This document shows, one piece after another, positions 26,701-38,602 of a stretch of DNA of 64,000 nt (its first letter is position 1; every line of letters begins with the position of its first letter). Both the position numbers and the translations under genes were made by a program. The notes under the pieces are model-generated. The model had not been told where the DNA came from and searched no databases. It saw only the letters and a list, made by a program, of their open reading frames with translations. The stretch is from Piscicola geometra (Eukaryota; Annelida; Clitellata; Hirudinida; Piscicolidae): assembly GCA_943735955.1 (NCBI GenBank), contig OX030955.1:9933647-9997646 (forward strand). Reading direction: 5' to 3'.

Positions 26701-27320
26701 TGGCGTCTTCTCTCTTCCACAGTGTGGAACCAGTCGAAGTGCACAATCTTCCAGGGAAAGACAGCACTGTGCTATATCCAGTGAGTGCTATGTTGTGTGC
26801 CGTCGTGACGTCAGGTGGTGCTGTTGTTGTCTTAGAGTGTCTGAAGCGGTTTTTTGAGCCATTGACATCGAGCTGCTATTATCTTTACATCTTTGTGCTA
26901 CAACACATCTACGTGATTTCTAAAAATCAATAAATAAAACAAATTATATATAATTTATTCGATAACAATAAAGTATTTATCCACCTAACCAAAGCACATG
27001 ACTGACCACCACCACCGCAGTCGCTAGCCTACAGGAATGAAGTAGTCTCGGTCAGTGAGGTGAACCGCGTCATCGGGATCAGGTGCCACAAGCCCTTTGC
27101 TTCGTGCATAAGCATCTCACGACTTTCTAGCTTCCGTTTCATTCCACCTCCTCACCTTGAATACTCAATACCCCGATTTCTATAAAAGACTTTATTTTTC
27201 TTTAAACGTCTTTCAACTTCAACTTCGATTCATCATCATCATTACTATCATTCTCATCATAACTATCATTATCATCACTATCATTATCATCACTTTCATT
27301 ATCATCACTATCATCATCAT

Positions 27321-27352
<32 letters not shown>

Positions 27353-29933
27353 CCTTTTCCATCTTGAGAACAGCGAGACGGGCGAGAGCATCTCTCGTCT
27401 GCTGACGAAGATGTGTCTGTCGTCGAAGCTGCAAGGGGGCGTTGCCACCGAGGTGATGGTAGTAGTGCCGCCCACCAGGCATGGTGTGTTGTTGCAGAGG
27501 GGTATAGGCGGGTGTTTGGGTGGTGTTTGGGGGGGGGAGTTGGGGGGAGGAGGGGAGTGTTTGTTTGTTTGAGTGGTGTTGAGTAGTGTTGTTGTTGGGT
27601 GTTGTGAGGGCTGTTATTGAGTTGGTGTGAGGGTGTTATGTTAGAGTGTTGTTGAGTGGTGTGTTTGGGGTGAGGGTGATGTTGGGTGGTGTAACGATAT
27701 ATGTGTGCAGCCTAATTAGAATTAAGGATAATGATTATAGCTTTTCATCCAATGGTTTCAATGCATGAGGGGCATGCAAGACTTTTTCATCATTATCATT
27801 CTCATCATCATCATCATCAACACCGCCTCAGACGTCATTCACGCCTGCGACATTTATGAGGACGTGGCTATTGCATACGGCTACAACAACATCCAAATGA
27901 CCATCTCCAACACTAACTGCATAGCCAACCAGGTGTGGTGGTGGTTGTTGTTGGTGCTTGTAGTAATGGTGATGTGGTAGATTCAACATGGAGTTTAGTA
28001 TTAATGAAAGCTTAATGAAAGTATTTATTTTAAATTATATATATACACATACACACAAACACTCACATAAAAACACACTCAAACACTCACATAAACACAC
28101 ACACAAACACTCACATAAACACACATACAAACAAACACACACACAGTTGCCAATCAACAAGCTGACAGACCTTCTAAGGGAGAATATAGCGGCTGCAGGT
28201 TTCACCGAATGTCTCACGTTTGCACTAGTGAGTTTTTTTCCAGATATTTTAGAGCTTTAGCTAACAGTTAATAGTTTTCTTATGTGAAAATCATAATTTC
28301 ATAACATAATAGTCTGCATTTAAAATATTTCCCAAGAGATTTATTATTAAGTTCAATGGATTATAAACAAATTTATGCAAAACGTTTTAATTTTAACAAA
28401 TTAATGGAGAACTTTTTTTAGGTTTAAATTTAATGTAAAACTTATTCTTTTTACAATTTTTTTTTCTTCCAATCGAAGCACCATCTCGCCATCTCCAACA
28501 CGACAGTGCTCGAGGGAGGACATGGCTGACAAGATGCGCAAGCAGATACAGCATCTTCCCGCTGTCCACATCAGCAACCCCAAGACCTTCGAATTCCAGG
28601 TTAGAACATTTTCAAATTTCAATATTTAATGTTCATTTTTAATGTATTTTTATTTTAATATTACTAATCAATTTATATTAGTTTATTTTAAAAGTTTTTT
28701 TATGAAAAATTATTTATCATTGTAATATTTCTCTTCACGAGCTGTACTTCTCTTTCACAATCACTTCAACCTTGATCATCACCTCATCACACCAAATCAA
28801 TCAACGACAGATCGCCAGGACCTCCTTGCTTCCAGGCATCCTCAAGACCCTTGCCAGCAACCGTAAGATGCCCCTGCCTCTGAAGCTTTTTGAGGTGTCA
28901 GACGTGGTGTTGAAGGACTCTCAGAAGGGTGGGTGATGCTTGCTGTGGTTGTGTGAGAAGGGTGGTTAGTTTGGGTCGGGTTAGTTGAGTTAGTTGGGTT
29001 AGTTCTCTAGGATGGTGTGGTCGAGGAGGAGGGTTATTTTGGTGATGGTTGGTATGCTCGAGGAGAGTATTTTCTGGGTCGGAATATTTGAGGAGGAGTG
29101 GTTTTTTCTGGGTTGTTTCAGAAGAGGGTTTTTAGGTCGGGTTGGTTGAGATGGGGGGGGGTTCTTTAAGGCTCATGCTTTGACATGCTTTATCTTTTCA
29201 TGTCTGCTCGCTAATGCTTCTCGGATCGCGTTCTTATCGATTTTTAACGTTTTTACTTTGCGGAAAAATCCACTCTTCTTCACACATCAACTTTTGTTAC
29301 ATTTCATATCATTCAGACGTTGGATGTCGCAATGAGAGACATTTTTGTGCAGTGTACATGAACAAGACTCCAGGTAATAAGAAATGTTGAGTTCTCTATC
29401 GCTTGGATTTGCGTCACTATATAGTAATTATTAAGTATTTGTTATCGATTTAGTAGTTTAATAAGTCAATTAAAATCATTTTAAGCTACTAGTTGTTCTG
29501 ATTGCTGTTATATAAATTAGTTACTTTATTTTAAATTGATGACGATGATTATGATGATGATAATGATAATGCCAATAATGATACTGATGATGATCCTCTA
29601 AGGGTTTGAAGTGGTGCATGGTCTATTGGACAGACTGATGCTTCTACTCGAGGTTGCTGCTGATGACTACAAGCTGGAAGGAGTCGAGGGTGAGTAATGG
29701 GTTCATATTTATTTATTTATATTTTTAAATAAAATAACATCACAGTTTTTATTTATCTTTTCTACCCTTCTCCCTACACAGATCCGACCTACTTTCCGGG
29801 CAGGTGTGCAGAAATTTGGGTGAGAGGTCAACCAATAGGAAAGCTCGGAGTGCTTCACCCTGAGGTGCTTGGGAAGTTCGAGTTGAGCCTTCCACTCTCA
29901 ACCTTCGAGGTCAACATTGAGCCCTTCCTCTGA
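23799..29933 (+). CDS. FARSB: Phenylalanyl-tRNA synthetase beta subunit (cytosolic)
   Basis: Twenty-one exons: 23799..23856, 23949..24004, 24158..24255, 24382..24438, 24573..24639, 24826..24885, 25093..25148, 25474..25624, 25804..25912, 26125..26196, 26418..26496, 26723..26780, 27021..27082, 27374..27483, 27832..27932, 28147..28227, 28507..28599, 28811..28928, 29317..29373, 29603..29689, 29782..29933. Joined CDS is 1782 bases, 593 residues, close to the known animal length of about 589. It pairs with the alpha subunit as an alpha2-beta2 enzyme charging tRNA-Phe in the cytosol. Diagnostic blocks: MPTVSLNRD start, [116 protein letters not shown] [20 protein letters not shown]. The exon 11 end (26496) was chosen by phase and adds LVGGGN; that boundary is the least certain. 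A candidate acceptor TTTGTTGCAG ends at 23768, about 30 bases before the ATG. A possible AATAAA is at 30209. Confidence 0.96.
25255..25473. repeat. A/C-rich tract before FARSB exon 8
   Basis: CCACACCAC-type low-complexity DNA, almost lacking G, ending at the acceptor of exon 8. Open frames in it are compositional artefacts. Confidence 0.7.
27229..27358. repeat. (ATC/ATT)n repeat before FARSB exon 14
   Basis: Imperfect TCATTATCATCAC units ending in a run of about nine CAT triplets, placed 15-145 bases before exon 14. Methionine- and isoleucine-only open frames here are artefacts. Confidence 0.9.
27486..27700. repeat. G/T-rich tract at the start of FARSB intron 14
   Basis: Starting at the donor, the plus strand is nearly free of C for about 200 bases and includes a run of nine Gs, then GTTGGGGGGAGGAGGGG near 27528-27556. 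The G runs could form a quadruplex in the transcript. Very unusual in this AT-rich DNA. Confidence 0.8.
28046..28146. repeat. CA-rich minisatellite before FARSB exon 16
   Basis: Imperfect CACACAAACACTCACATAAA units, about 20-22 bp, running into the acceptor of exon 16. Confidence 0.85.
28930..29165. repeat. G-rich tract at the start of FARSB intron 18
   Basis: GGGTCGGGTTAGTTGAGTTAG-like degenerate repeats, G/T/A on the plus strand, ending in a run of eight or nine Gs near 29152-29161. Begins at the donor of exon 18. Confidence 0.75.
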
Positions 29934-30759
29934 GGGCGTCTGACGATGAGCGTTTAGAATGAAGGCGATGTTTTTGGGTTACAGGATGGGTTTCGTGGTT
30001 GGGGGGTATAATTTTGGTTAAAGTTGAGGTTTGTGAAACCTAGCTTAACTTTTTGAGTATGTTACATTTATGTTGCAAAAATACGGAATATTTATTCGAG
30101 TACATAGATTTTGTGGTTTTACTTTAGTTGGAAAGTCTAACTGGCGGTGTTGGTGTTCTGAGTATTGTTAGGTCTGTTTTGTTTAATATGCTTAAATTAA
30201 TTAAACACAATAAAATTGTTAATTTATTAAAATCCGAAATTCAGATCAATATCAATCGTGAAAATAGAATTAAAATACGATTGAATAATACTTGAATGAC
30301 TATTTTTCAAACTTAATTTAGAATTTTAAATTCAGTTAATTTTTAGAAAAAGCATTAGAGGTATTAATATTGCGAGTATGAATGTAAAATCATAACAATT
30401 TGGAAAATGTAAACATAAAAATTTTTACACCTTGGAATAATTTCATACAAAATTATGAACATCCTTGGTTGAAATCAAATTGGAAAATATAAGACTAGTT
30501 AAAGTAATAAAAATATCGAATAAACCAGAAAAGCGAAATACTAAAAAAATAAATGAACAAGAAAAGATATTACGACTTCCTTCTTCTACCCCATGAACCA
30601 AATTCCTTCCAAATGCAAAACTATACACTTAAAAAACATCCAATCCCATTTTGATAAAGCATTCAAATCTAACTAGACATTCTTCAAAACCTCCCCCACC
30701 TAACCATACTTTAAAACTCTCCCCCAGCCATAGGACTAGTCAAATTTACATCAATGCCC

Positions 30760-32023
30760 TCATAACTCATCCCGATCCGCCCTGAAGAACTCCTCTCTGG
30801 ATATGGAGCCATCTTTGTCACTGTCCTCGATGTTGAACACGTCTGCTATCATCTTGTTGTGCTCTTCTTCAGACGCCATCTTGCATTTTTGAGAATGTTT
30901 TTTTTTATTTACATTTTATGATGAATAAATATTTTTTTTATTTTAAAAAGAAAGCAGAGAAAGAATAATTTACAAGATTGTCTCGTTGAGATAATTGGTT
31001 AGTATCACTATTATTTTATCTAAAATATTTTATCACATTTTAAATTAATATTATCTTAAATTAGTGTTATTAATTTTGTAGCCAGCATAAAATGAATTGA
31101 AAGATGCATGCAAACATACATTATTTTCTCGCCTCTCTTGTTCTCTTATGTAACTTGACACCTGTGTTGAAATAGAGTGGTAGAAATTGAAAATTAGTGC
31201 AATCAAATTGTAAATTTAATTTATTGAATAGATGAAAAAATAGAATAAGCTAAAAAATAACATGTTAAATAAGTAAGTTTAACAAATATAAAATGTTCAA
31301 ACAAGTAAATAAAGTTGTTTTTGAAATGGCTTGAAACCTCGTCTTGAGAAAGATAAGCGTCATTGTTAGCGTCAATGATTTGGAAGGTCTTGTGTGAAAT
31401 GGATGAAGACATCTCATCAGAGTCAATCTCTATCAATTTCATCTCAAAGTGAAGAGTGGAATGAGGCGGTATGTTCTCTGCAAATGTTAAAAGTCAACTC
31501 AATCCAAACTATAGCTCATGATTAATTTTATTTTGAGTATATCTTGTACAGAAATTGGATGATTTCAAAATCATCAAATATTTGAGAGACAACCATGGGA
31601 TTTTCCTTTGTAAGCCAGGTCAGGATGCACAACTAAGCTTCGGACTTCATTCAAGCACATTCCAAATACTCCTTTTTCAATTCCTTTTATAACTTGTCCT
31701 TGTCCCAAAGTGAACTCATAAGGCTCTTTATCGTCTTGTCTTTTTAATGGAGTTATAAGTTATTAAATATTGATAAATAATGTTTAAGTGAATCCCAAAA
31801 AGTATACTGAACCAAGAATTCAACAGTAAGAATCTAACTTGAAAGCAAAAATTGTTCCATCTTCCAAGCGACCCGTGTATAAAAACTTCAATTTAGCTCC
31901 AGGAAATGCTTGATGATCACATTTTTCTGCTTTTTGTAACACTTTTATTTTTAACTTTTCATCCCCTCTCACTACTAAAGGCAAGGAAAGTAGAAAAGAA
32001 AGCAAACATATTGAAACCCACAT
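30760..32023 (-). CDS. FKBP14: ER-resident FKBP with two EF-hands (FKBP7/14 type)
   Basis: Five exons, high to low: 32023..31839, 31739..31594, 31477..31338, 31161..31120, 30879..30760. CDS 633 bases, 210 residues, matching the known FKBP14 length of about 211. Residues 1-20 are a signal peptide (hydrophobic LLSFLLSLPLVV). An FKBP domain spans about 25-120 (KLKFLYTGRLEDGT, FTLGQGQVIKGIEKG, NIPPHSTLHFEMKL). Two EF-hand loops follow: DANNDAYLSQDE, and DSDKDGSISREE near the end. The C-terminus is RDEL, an ER-retrieval signal. Family role: peptidyl-prolyl isomerase and collagen-folding aid in the ER. Two pocket positions are changed: the usual Trp is Ile (KGI) and the Asp after the conserved Phe is Ala. 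It lies convergent to FARSB and 950 bases downstream of the kinase gene on the same strand. Confidence 0.92.
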
Positions 32024-32329
32024 GACTTGCAGCTGGAGATAGATGTAGGTGAAAAATTAAAATTTGAAAAAATTGAAATAAAAAAACTTCTTTAAATGAA
32101 TAAGATATTTGTTTTATGAAAAAAGTCATTAACCGTACTAACTTTTAAAAGGCCCAGCAATTATAAAAATTGTATAGAGCTTAATTTATAAACACTCAAA
32201 TTTTCTATCATAATGATTTTTACGAAATTATGCAAGTTGTCTTAAAATGGAATATTATTCTTATTGTTTCTATTATTTTTAAAAAATCAATTTTTATTAA
32301 TGAGCAATTCTGATCGTTTCTAGATGACC

Positions 32330-32412
32330 TACACGGTGGACGATTCAGCCTAGGTCGCTTCAGCTTGGAAGATTCAGCGTTGGATCCTTCATCGTGAGAT
32401 GATTCAGCCCAA
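32330..32412. repeat. Five-unit ~15-bp TCAGC repeat
   Basis: Degenerate units such as GGACGATTCAGCC, GGTCGCTTCAGCTT and GGAAGATTCAGCG recur every 14-15 bases, GC-richer than the surroundings. Lies upstream of the FKBP gene and next to a SINE-B tail; possibly part of a mobile element. Confidence 0.55.
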
Positions 32413-32569
32413 AACTATTGGTTCGAGCATGTACCTCGAAAGGACAAATATAGAAGAAACGACCAAAATAGGACGTTCAAGAATAACATGGTCATCGGTA
32501 GAGTTTTCAAAATACAAAAAAAGACCGCAAACAATATCATGGTTGGCCCAAGACTGTGACTGAAGGCTT

Positions 32570-32690
32570 TAATTTTTTAATCATGTGAGAGTCTACGTCG
32601 ACGTGACAGCGAGATATGGCGAAAAAGCGGCGGCAGCACTTAGTGATGCTCACGTAGTTACTACTTGCATCCAAAATATATAACAAAGAG
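32570..32690 (+). mobile_element. SINE family B tail, copy 2
   Basis: ATGTGAGAGTCTACGTCGAC at about 32583-32602 matches the body at 2965-2985, followed by a related GATATGGCGAAAAAGCGG stretch. The tRNA-like head was not found, so the copy is 5'-truncated or diverged. Confidence 0.5.
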
Positions 32691-32973
32691 TTTTTTAAAA
32701 AATTGTTTTTAAAGAAAAAATTTTAGAAGAAATTTCATTATGAACAACTCATAAAACAATAGATAAATTATAAAAAGCTTAGTCAAACTAAATAAAATTA
32801 TCTGAAACTCACTAAATAATCGAAAGAATGAGAAATTAAGCTTTTGCAGAGATTATCATTTTGAGATGATACCATTTATAAATACGATTTAAATTATATC
32901 TATTGAAACAACTATTTTAAAATAAATAGAAGAAAACCCAAAACAATAAGTATACTCATTTAAATTAATTAAT

Positions 32974-35900
32974 TCAATTGAATGATACATGATTGGTTAA
33001 CCATCGATTAACTCTGTCAAGTCTTAATTTGGCTTCTTTTTCCGTTTCGTTTTCTTTAGCCACTGCGTCATCTTTTTCTGCTTCGTTCTTCTCATTGCCT
33101 GCTTTATTAGCGTTCCTATTGTATTTGTTGCATTCTTGAAAAAATTGACAATGGTTGTTGGTATGATAGGTTGGTTGGTTGGATGGTGGAATGCGCTTGG
33201 ATAGGTCAGAAGGCTGGTTAGGAGTGGCAGATAAGGCTTGATTGTTAGATTGAGATTGGTTTATTCTCTGAAGTGTGTTAGGACTGTGTTTATTTGTTTT
33301 TAATTCATTAGACTCTCTTCGAGAATGATGAATTGCGGTGCCACACTGTGGTTGCTGTTGAGTGGGCTCGGGGTGGAAGTGTTGATAACGATGCAGTGAA
33401 ACCGCCCTAGAATTATGATTTTCATCTTTGCAATTGGTTTCGTTATGGCGTCCACACAAGATGGTTGATCTTTTGGTTTGGTCATGGTCAAGGAGTGGGG
33501 AGTAAAGTGAACCAGAAGTCATAAATGGAGCTTTTCCATATGCATCGTCCGTTGTCATCGATGACTTGCGAGTTTCTTTGGCGTTTTTGGCAAGATTAGT
33601 GCTGTGATTGCAAGTTGTGTACGTCTTGTTGCCAGTGGTTTGGTTACTATTATTTTTGTTGCACGAACTACAGTTATTGGCGCTATACCTATTAGTCTTA
33701 AGGCAGTAAGAACGCCGAGAAGAAGCATCGGAGAAAGACGAAAATGAGGAAGGAGCATGAACTGACGCTGATGCAGACACGCCAAAAGACAAATTTTCCC
33801 GTTGTGGCGAGTTTGATCGGCAGGTAGGTGACTGAGAGTTGGTGGAGGCCGATGGCTGTGCTGCGATGATCCAAGGACGATCTAGGTACCGGTGTAGGGT
33901 GGAAAGATGACCACGTTTGTGAGGGTTCAAGTTCAGTAGTCGGTGAAAAAGTCTGGCGAGAGTGCCTGAGAATCGTGTCCAGTGCTCGGGAGGCTTGTCC
34001 GAATGCTTGTTCTGCCAGCGTGCAAAACTGGGGTAGATTTACTTTATGGTTGTATGTTTTTTTATACTTTAAATAAGAAGGAGGCTTGAAAACTATTAAA
34101 AAAACTTTTTCATAAATAGTTTAATTACTAAAAACCATTAGTTAATTTGTTTTTAAATAAATTTTTATATATTTATTTTACACAAATTTGATAAAAAATC
34201 TTTTTAACGATTAAAATAAGTAGATAAAATTTAGAACATAATTGAATTATAAACAGTACTTAGATATTTTTATCCTTTATCTTCTCCTGTTATGTGACTG
34301 TTAATAAGCAGTCGATGAAAAATTTCTTATTAATTAGATGTTTTAATAAAAAAATAGAAATAATATTATATTATCATGAAATAATATTTTAAAAACAAAA
34401 TACTTTTTTTATTAATCATAATTAATAATTAATTTTGAGATTTTCAAAATAAATATTATTAGAAAAGCTGTAAACTACACATCAGAGAAAATTTTTTCTC
34501 AAAAGAAAGAGAATGAAAAATCTTCTTAGATCAGCATACATCATTCAAAAAAATTTTATTTTCTTTCATCTTAATAATAAAAATAGGTTCAAAATAATTC
34601 ACAAGCAAATAAAAGTTCAGGTATTTAAAAAAAATGATGCAATCATTGATACATGTTAATTAAAAAGCAAAAAGTTCAATTATATTGTTATTGGATTTTT
34701 ATCGGTCACTATAGAATGAACGCTACTTTTATGAATCTTGTTATTTTTTATGTTTTATTTTCAGTTTCAGATGAAGATAAGAGAGCCAAGCATAACAAAC
34801 ATCCTACTTTTTATTCACTACACACCTTACAATCTAATCTATAAAAAGCTCCTAAAAAAGGGGAAATAACACATCCATTAAATTACCCACTAAAACAAAA
34901 CTCACTTCACAAAGAGAGAATCATTGATGAGATTCGCCATCTGCCACGGAAAGCTCCCAGTAAGCAATGAAAAGACGATAACACCAAGGGACCAAATGTC
35001 CGCTGAGGTTTCAACCGTGTAGTGCGAGTGGCGTGGCAGATTGCATATCTCTGGCGGTGTGTATGTCGTGCCTTCGCATACCTAGAGTGGATGGTTAGAG
35101 TGTGGAAGTTTAAAGAGGGGAAACATATAGTTGAGTAAAACTTTATCAAAAGTTTTATTAAAAACCTATTTCAATTTTTAAAAAACACTTTATTTTAAAA
35201 ATAAAAGTTTAAGTGTCTTTTAAAAAACCTCAAAGTTTATTTAAGAAAAATTATGGCATTTTCTATTGTTCTTTTTATTATTCAATGAAGGGAAAAAAAT
35301 ATTTGATATTTTAGTATCTATTTAAGCTGATAAATTCAGGATTATCTTAGAATGGAATTTTAATAAAATGAGCATCTGTAAGCCTACCTTACAAACCATG
35401 GTACCAATTCTCCTGGCCACTCCAAAGTCTGACAACTTCACTTTCGTTATCGCCTGGTCTGACACCGAGTTATCCTGAAGAGATATGTATAAGAATGTAA
35501 ATATCTTACTACATATACATTATTCCTATTTTTTACGCTCCAAATTAAACCTCTAGATATTAAAATTATGGTTCAAACCTGAAAGACTAAGAAGTTCTCG
35601 AGTTTGAGGTCCCGGTGGACGATGTCTTTGGAATGCACAAAAAGAATCGCTTCGGTCATCTGTCTCAATAGCAGCTTAACCGTAACTTCTGGCAGACCTA
35701 TCCGTGGTGGGACTGCTCTGGTGAATTAGAAGTTGTTTGAAAGGTCAATTATAAATAAAATATAGAAAAAATAAAAAACTTTACATTACCAACAACAAAA
35801 ACAGCAACAGCGACAAAGCGTAAAATTAATAAAGTAACTAAAGCATCACAACTACAACAACCTTAACAAATCACTCATTGGGGCATATTCCTGAACCAGA

Positions 35901-38602
35901 ACGTACCAAGTTGTGGTGACGTAAGCAATAAGGAATGTGCCTAATGAAATATCAAAATATTATTTTAATTTTTGAATTTTAAGTAGACAATCAACAATTA
36001 TTGGAAGTAACCATGGATTGAACAGGATTATACTAAAACTCGTTTGTATGAAGTTTCATTATGAAAATAAGTTATTTTAAAGCCTTAATATTATGCTATT
36101 AATGAGATGGTTGAGAGACAATATTTAAAGATTTCAAGATTATGGAAAAAAAGCTTCGCATTCATCTAACCACCCACCAATAACAGAAGGGTGTTTGCAA
36201 AACATCCGTGAGTATCTGAACTCTAAGCAGAAGTCTTCAATTTTCGTTCTGTCTTTTGCTAAGATCTTTAAAGAAACCTGTTAAAAGAACGAATTTCCAT
36301 TATAAAAAATAAAAAAGTTGAAGTTCTTATAAATGAATTAGAAATATATTTTCTAAATAAAAATAAACCATTTTTATGTTAATAAAACCTATAACTAAAT
36401 GGAGTATAAATTAATGAAAAAAATAAAGAAAATAAATCATATGATGCAGTGAGATGCAGAAATTCCAAGAGTTATTTTAAAACTGAAATTATGCCAAATC
36501 CTAGAAATTTCCTTGATGAAGAGAGAAAAATTTTCAGTCGTCGCACATTCAAGTCACCATTCATTGTAAAATTAGAAATAATTTTTTTTAAAATTTTTTT
36601 GAAATATTTTTATATTTTTAGCTTAAAATCTTTGAAATTTACAATATTTGGCACTAAGTTCTTCAAGCAGAGATTGGATAAAATTAACTTGAAAAAGTGT
36701 ATTGAAAAACAATAAATGATATTATCAAAACATATAAATTTAAAATTTAAAACATGTCTGTGTGAACAAAACAGAAGATACTACATTTCAAAATAACATA
36801 CTTTATTTAAACTCTCGCTTGCTCCATTTCCAATCAAAACTACAGCTTATGTTGAATTCGCTAACGTAAACTCTCTCTAAAGCCAATAAATTACAAGGCA
36901 ATCGAATGAGTTTGAGAGAACTTGATATTATTTTATAATTATAAAGCGCTTTTAAAAGATAATAAAATACAATGTACTATATTTATTTTTTATTTTTTTT
37001 GGTCTGTAATATTCACAGCCTGACAGACGCAGGCCGTGTTACAATGGTTCTTATGCGCCAGAGAAGCCACTGCACACGACGTACACATCTCTCAATGCAT
37101 ACGTCGCAAACACCGCATCATATACACTAGGTATATGATAGTTCATGGTTGCTTGTCAAGGATTCGAACAAGCAACCTCTAAGTTGCAAGTCCGACATCT
37201 ACCATCTAAGCCATCTCCGCTTCCCAATATTATTATAAGTTTAAAATGAAGAGCCACCTATCTAAAAACAAAAGTATTTCATCATCTTTATTCAAACCAT
37301 AAATTATTTAATTTTATAAATCAATTTTTTTTTCAAAACTACATACTACTTTTCTACAACCTTTTCACCCTCTTTTCACTATTGTCTCACCTTCTTCTGG
37401 TCCTTCTTTCGCACAGCCAAAAATACATTTCCAAATGTGCCACTGCCTATCTTTCTCACCGTGGTAAACTTTCCTGTCAGGTTGTCCACATAACAAATCC
37501 GTTCCTCAGGCACCGTCGACATTTCTACCTTAGAGTCTGGCCCGAAACATAACTTTCCATAATTATTAAAGTTCTTATCAATGTCAGATAGATCATTCGT
37601 ATAATTGTTATCATTATTATTGGTGTTGTTGTTTATAGAACTGTTGTTAGCTTTTGTTTTGTTGTATCTGTTGGTGTAATAGTTTCTCTTTTTTTGGATA
37701 ATCTTTTTATTCTTACGACGATGAAGGCAATCGCCATTGTAATCGTTGTCGGCACTGTTGTCTTCCTTGTTATCGGTGTTGTAAGCACAATCATCATAAT
37801 TTTTGTTATTACTATGTTTATTTTTTTGAAAAATGTTGTTTTTCTTGTTAGGTTTGAATATGGGATTATTTACTTTGGGAAAGACTGCATCAACAGCATC
37901 GTTCGGAATGCTATAATTATCATAAACAACATTGTTTTCTTCAAAGTTATGTAATTTATTTTTCATACTTTTTTTCTTGTTTTTTTCCAGTTTGTTGTTT
38001 TCTTGTTTTTTTCTTGATGTACATGGAAATGCATTTTTGAACCAGACATCATTACCATCATTACCTAAAGCATCTTCTTCCTCATCATCATCATCATCGT
38101 CGTCGTAATCATCGAGGAAAAGAGTCCAACAAGAAGAGTCGTTATTTTCGCTCTTGTACGAAAAGTAGCTTTTGTTGTGTGAGTTCTCAAAGTTGTAGTT
38201 TTTAAATCCTTTCCCATTTAACTCTTCCTTCTTGATATATCTTTGCCTTGGAGCAATACGATTGCTATCTACATTATCCTCGTTTGGTCTAATTAAACTC
38301 CCATTCCCATTTATTTTATTGGTATTAAATTGATTGATGTCATCGTAAAAATTATTTTCGTTAAAATTATTGTTATTTAAATCTTCCTTGTTTGGAATTT
38401 TTTCATCATTGCCTCTGCTCGTTCGATCAATGTATTTGCTGTTGTGGCTGCTAGCGACTGCGGATTTCAACTTTACATCTGATGGAACCACTTGTTTGCT
38501 ATTGGTGCAGCTGAGAATATTAAATGCTGATTGGTTGATGCTTAAATTGTCGTTTTCTTCTTCTTCTTTGACAGCTTTTCCACAAAGTATGAGTTTTGCC
38601 AT
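32974..38602 (-). CDS. Large SBK-type serine/threonine kinase
   Basis: Seven exons, high to low: 38602..37391, 36277..36178, 35940..35862, 35717..35579, 35474..35388, 35081..34906, 34027..32974. CDS 2847 bases, 948 residues. The kinase domain is about 375-660. It has glycine loop GSGTFG (386-391), catalytic Lys408 in VSLKIL, QEYAPMSDLL hinge, HRDLKLEN with Asp500, DFG at 526-528, TPPEICNLPRH, DIWSLGVIVFSLLTGSFPWQ, then a helical-lobe end. Wording is nearest to SH3-binding-domain kinases (SBK1), which are about 350-425 residues. Here a 375-residue N-terminus is rich in Asn, Asp and Lys, with an acidic DYDDDDDDDEEED stretch. A Ser/Asn/Gln-rich tail of about 290 residues follows the domain. All catalytic residues are present, so activity is likely. 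The start is the first ATG of the open frame; an acceptor-like CTTTCAAAG sits three bases before it. Confidence 0.9.
36983..37226 (-). mobile_element. tRNA-derived SINE, family A, copy 2
   Basis: Lies in the first intron of the kinase gene, same strand. The head begins at 37226 with A box TGGCTTAGATGG (perfect pol III consensus) and B box TTGTTCGAATCC. The body matches 19928-20180 closely, and a T-rich end at 36983-37000 is the reverse complement of a poly-A tail. Copies differ by scattered substitutions and a short gap, consistent with retroposition from a common master. Confidence 0.88.

Noticed and set aside
27157..27482. Long Met/Ile-rich open frames on both strands
   Set aside because: Simple (ATC)n repeat; the true content is FARSB exon 14 at 27374-27483.
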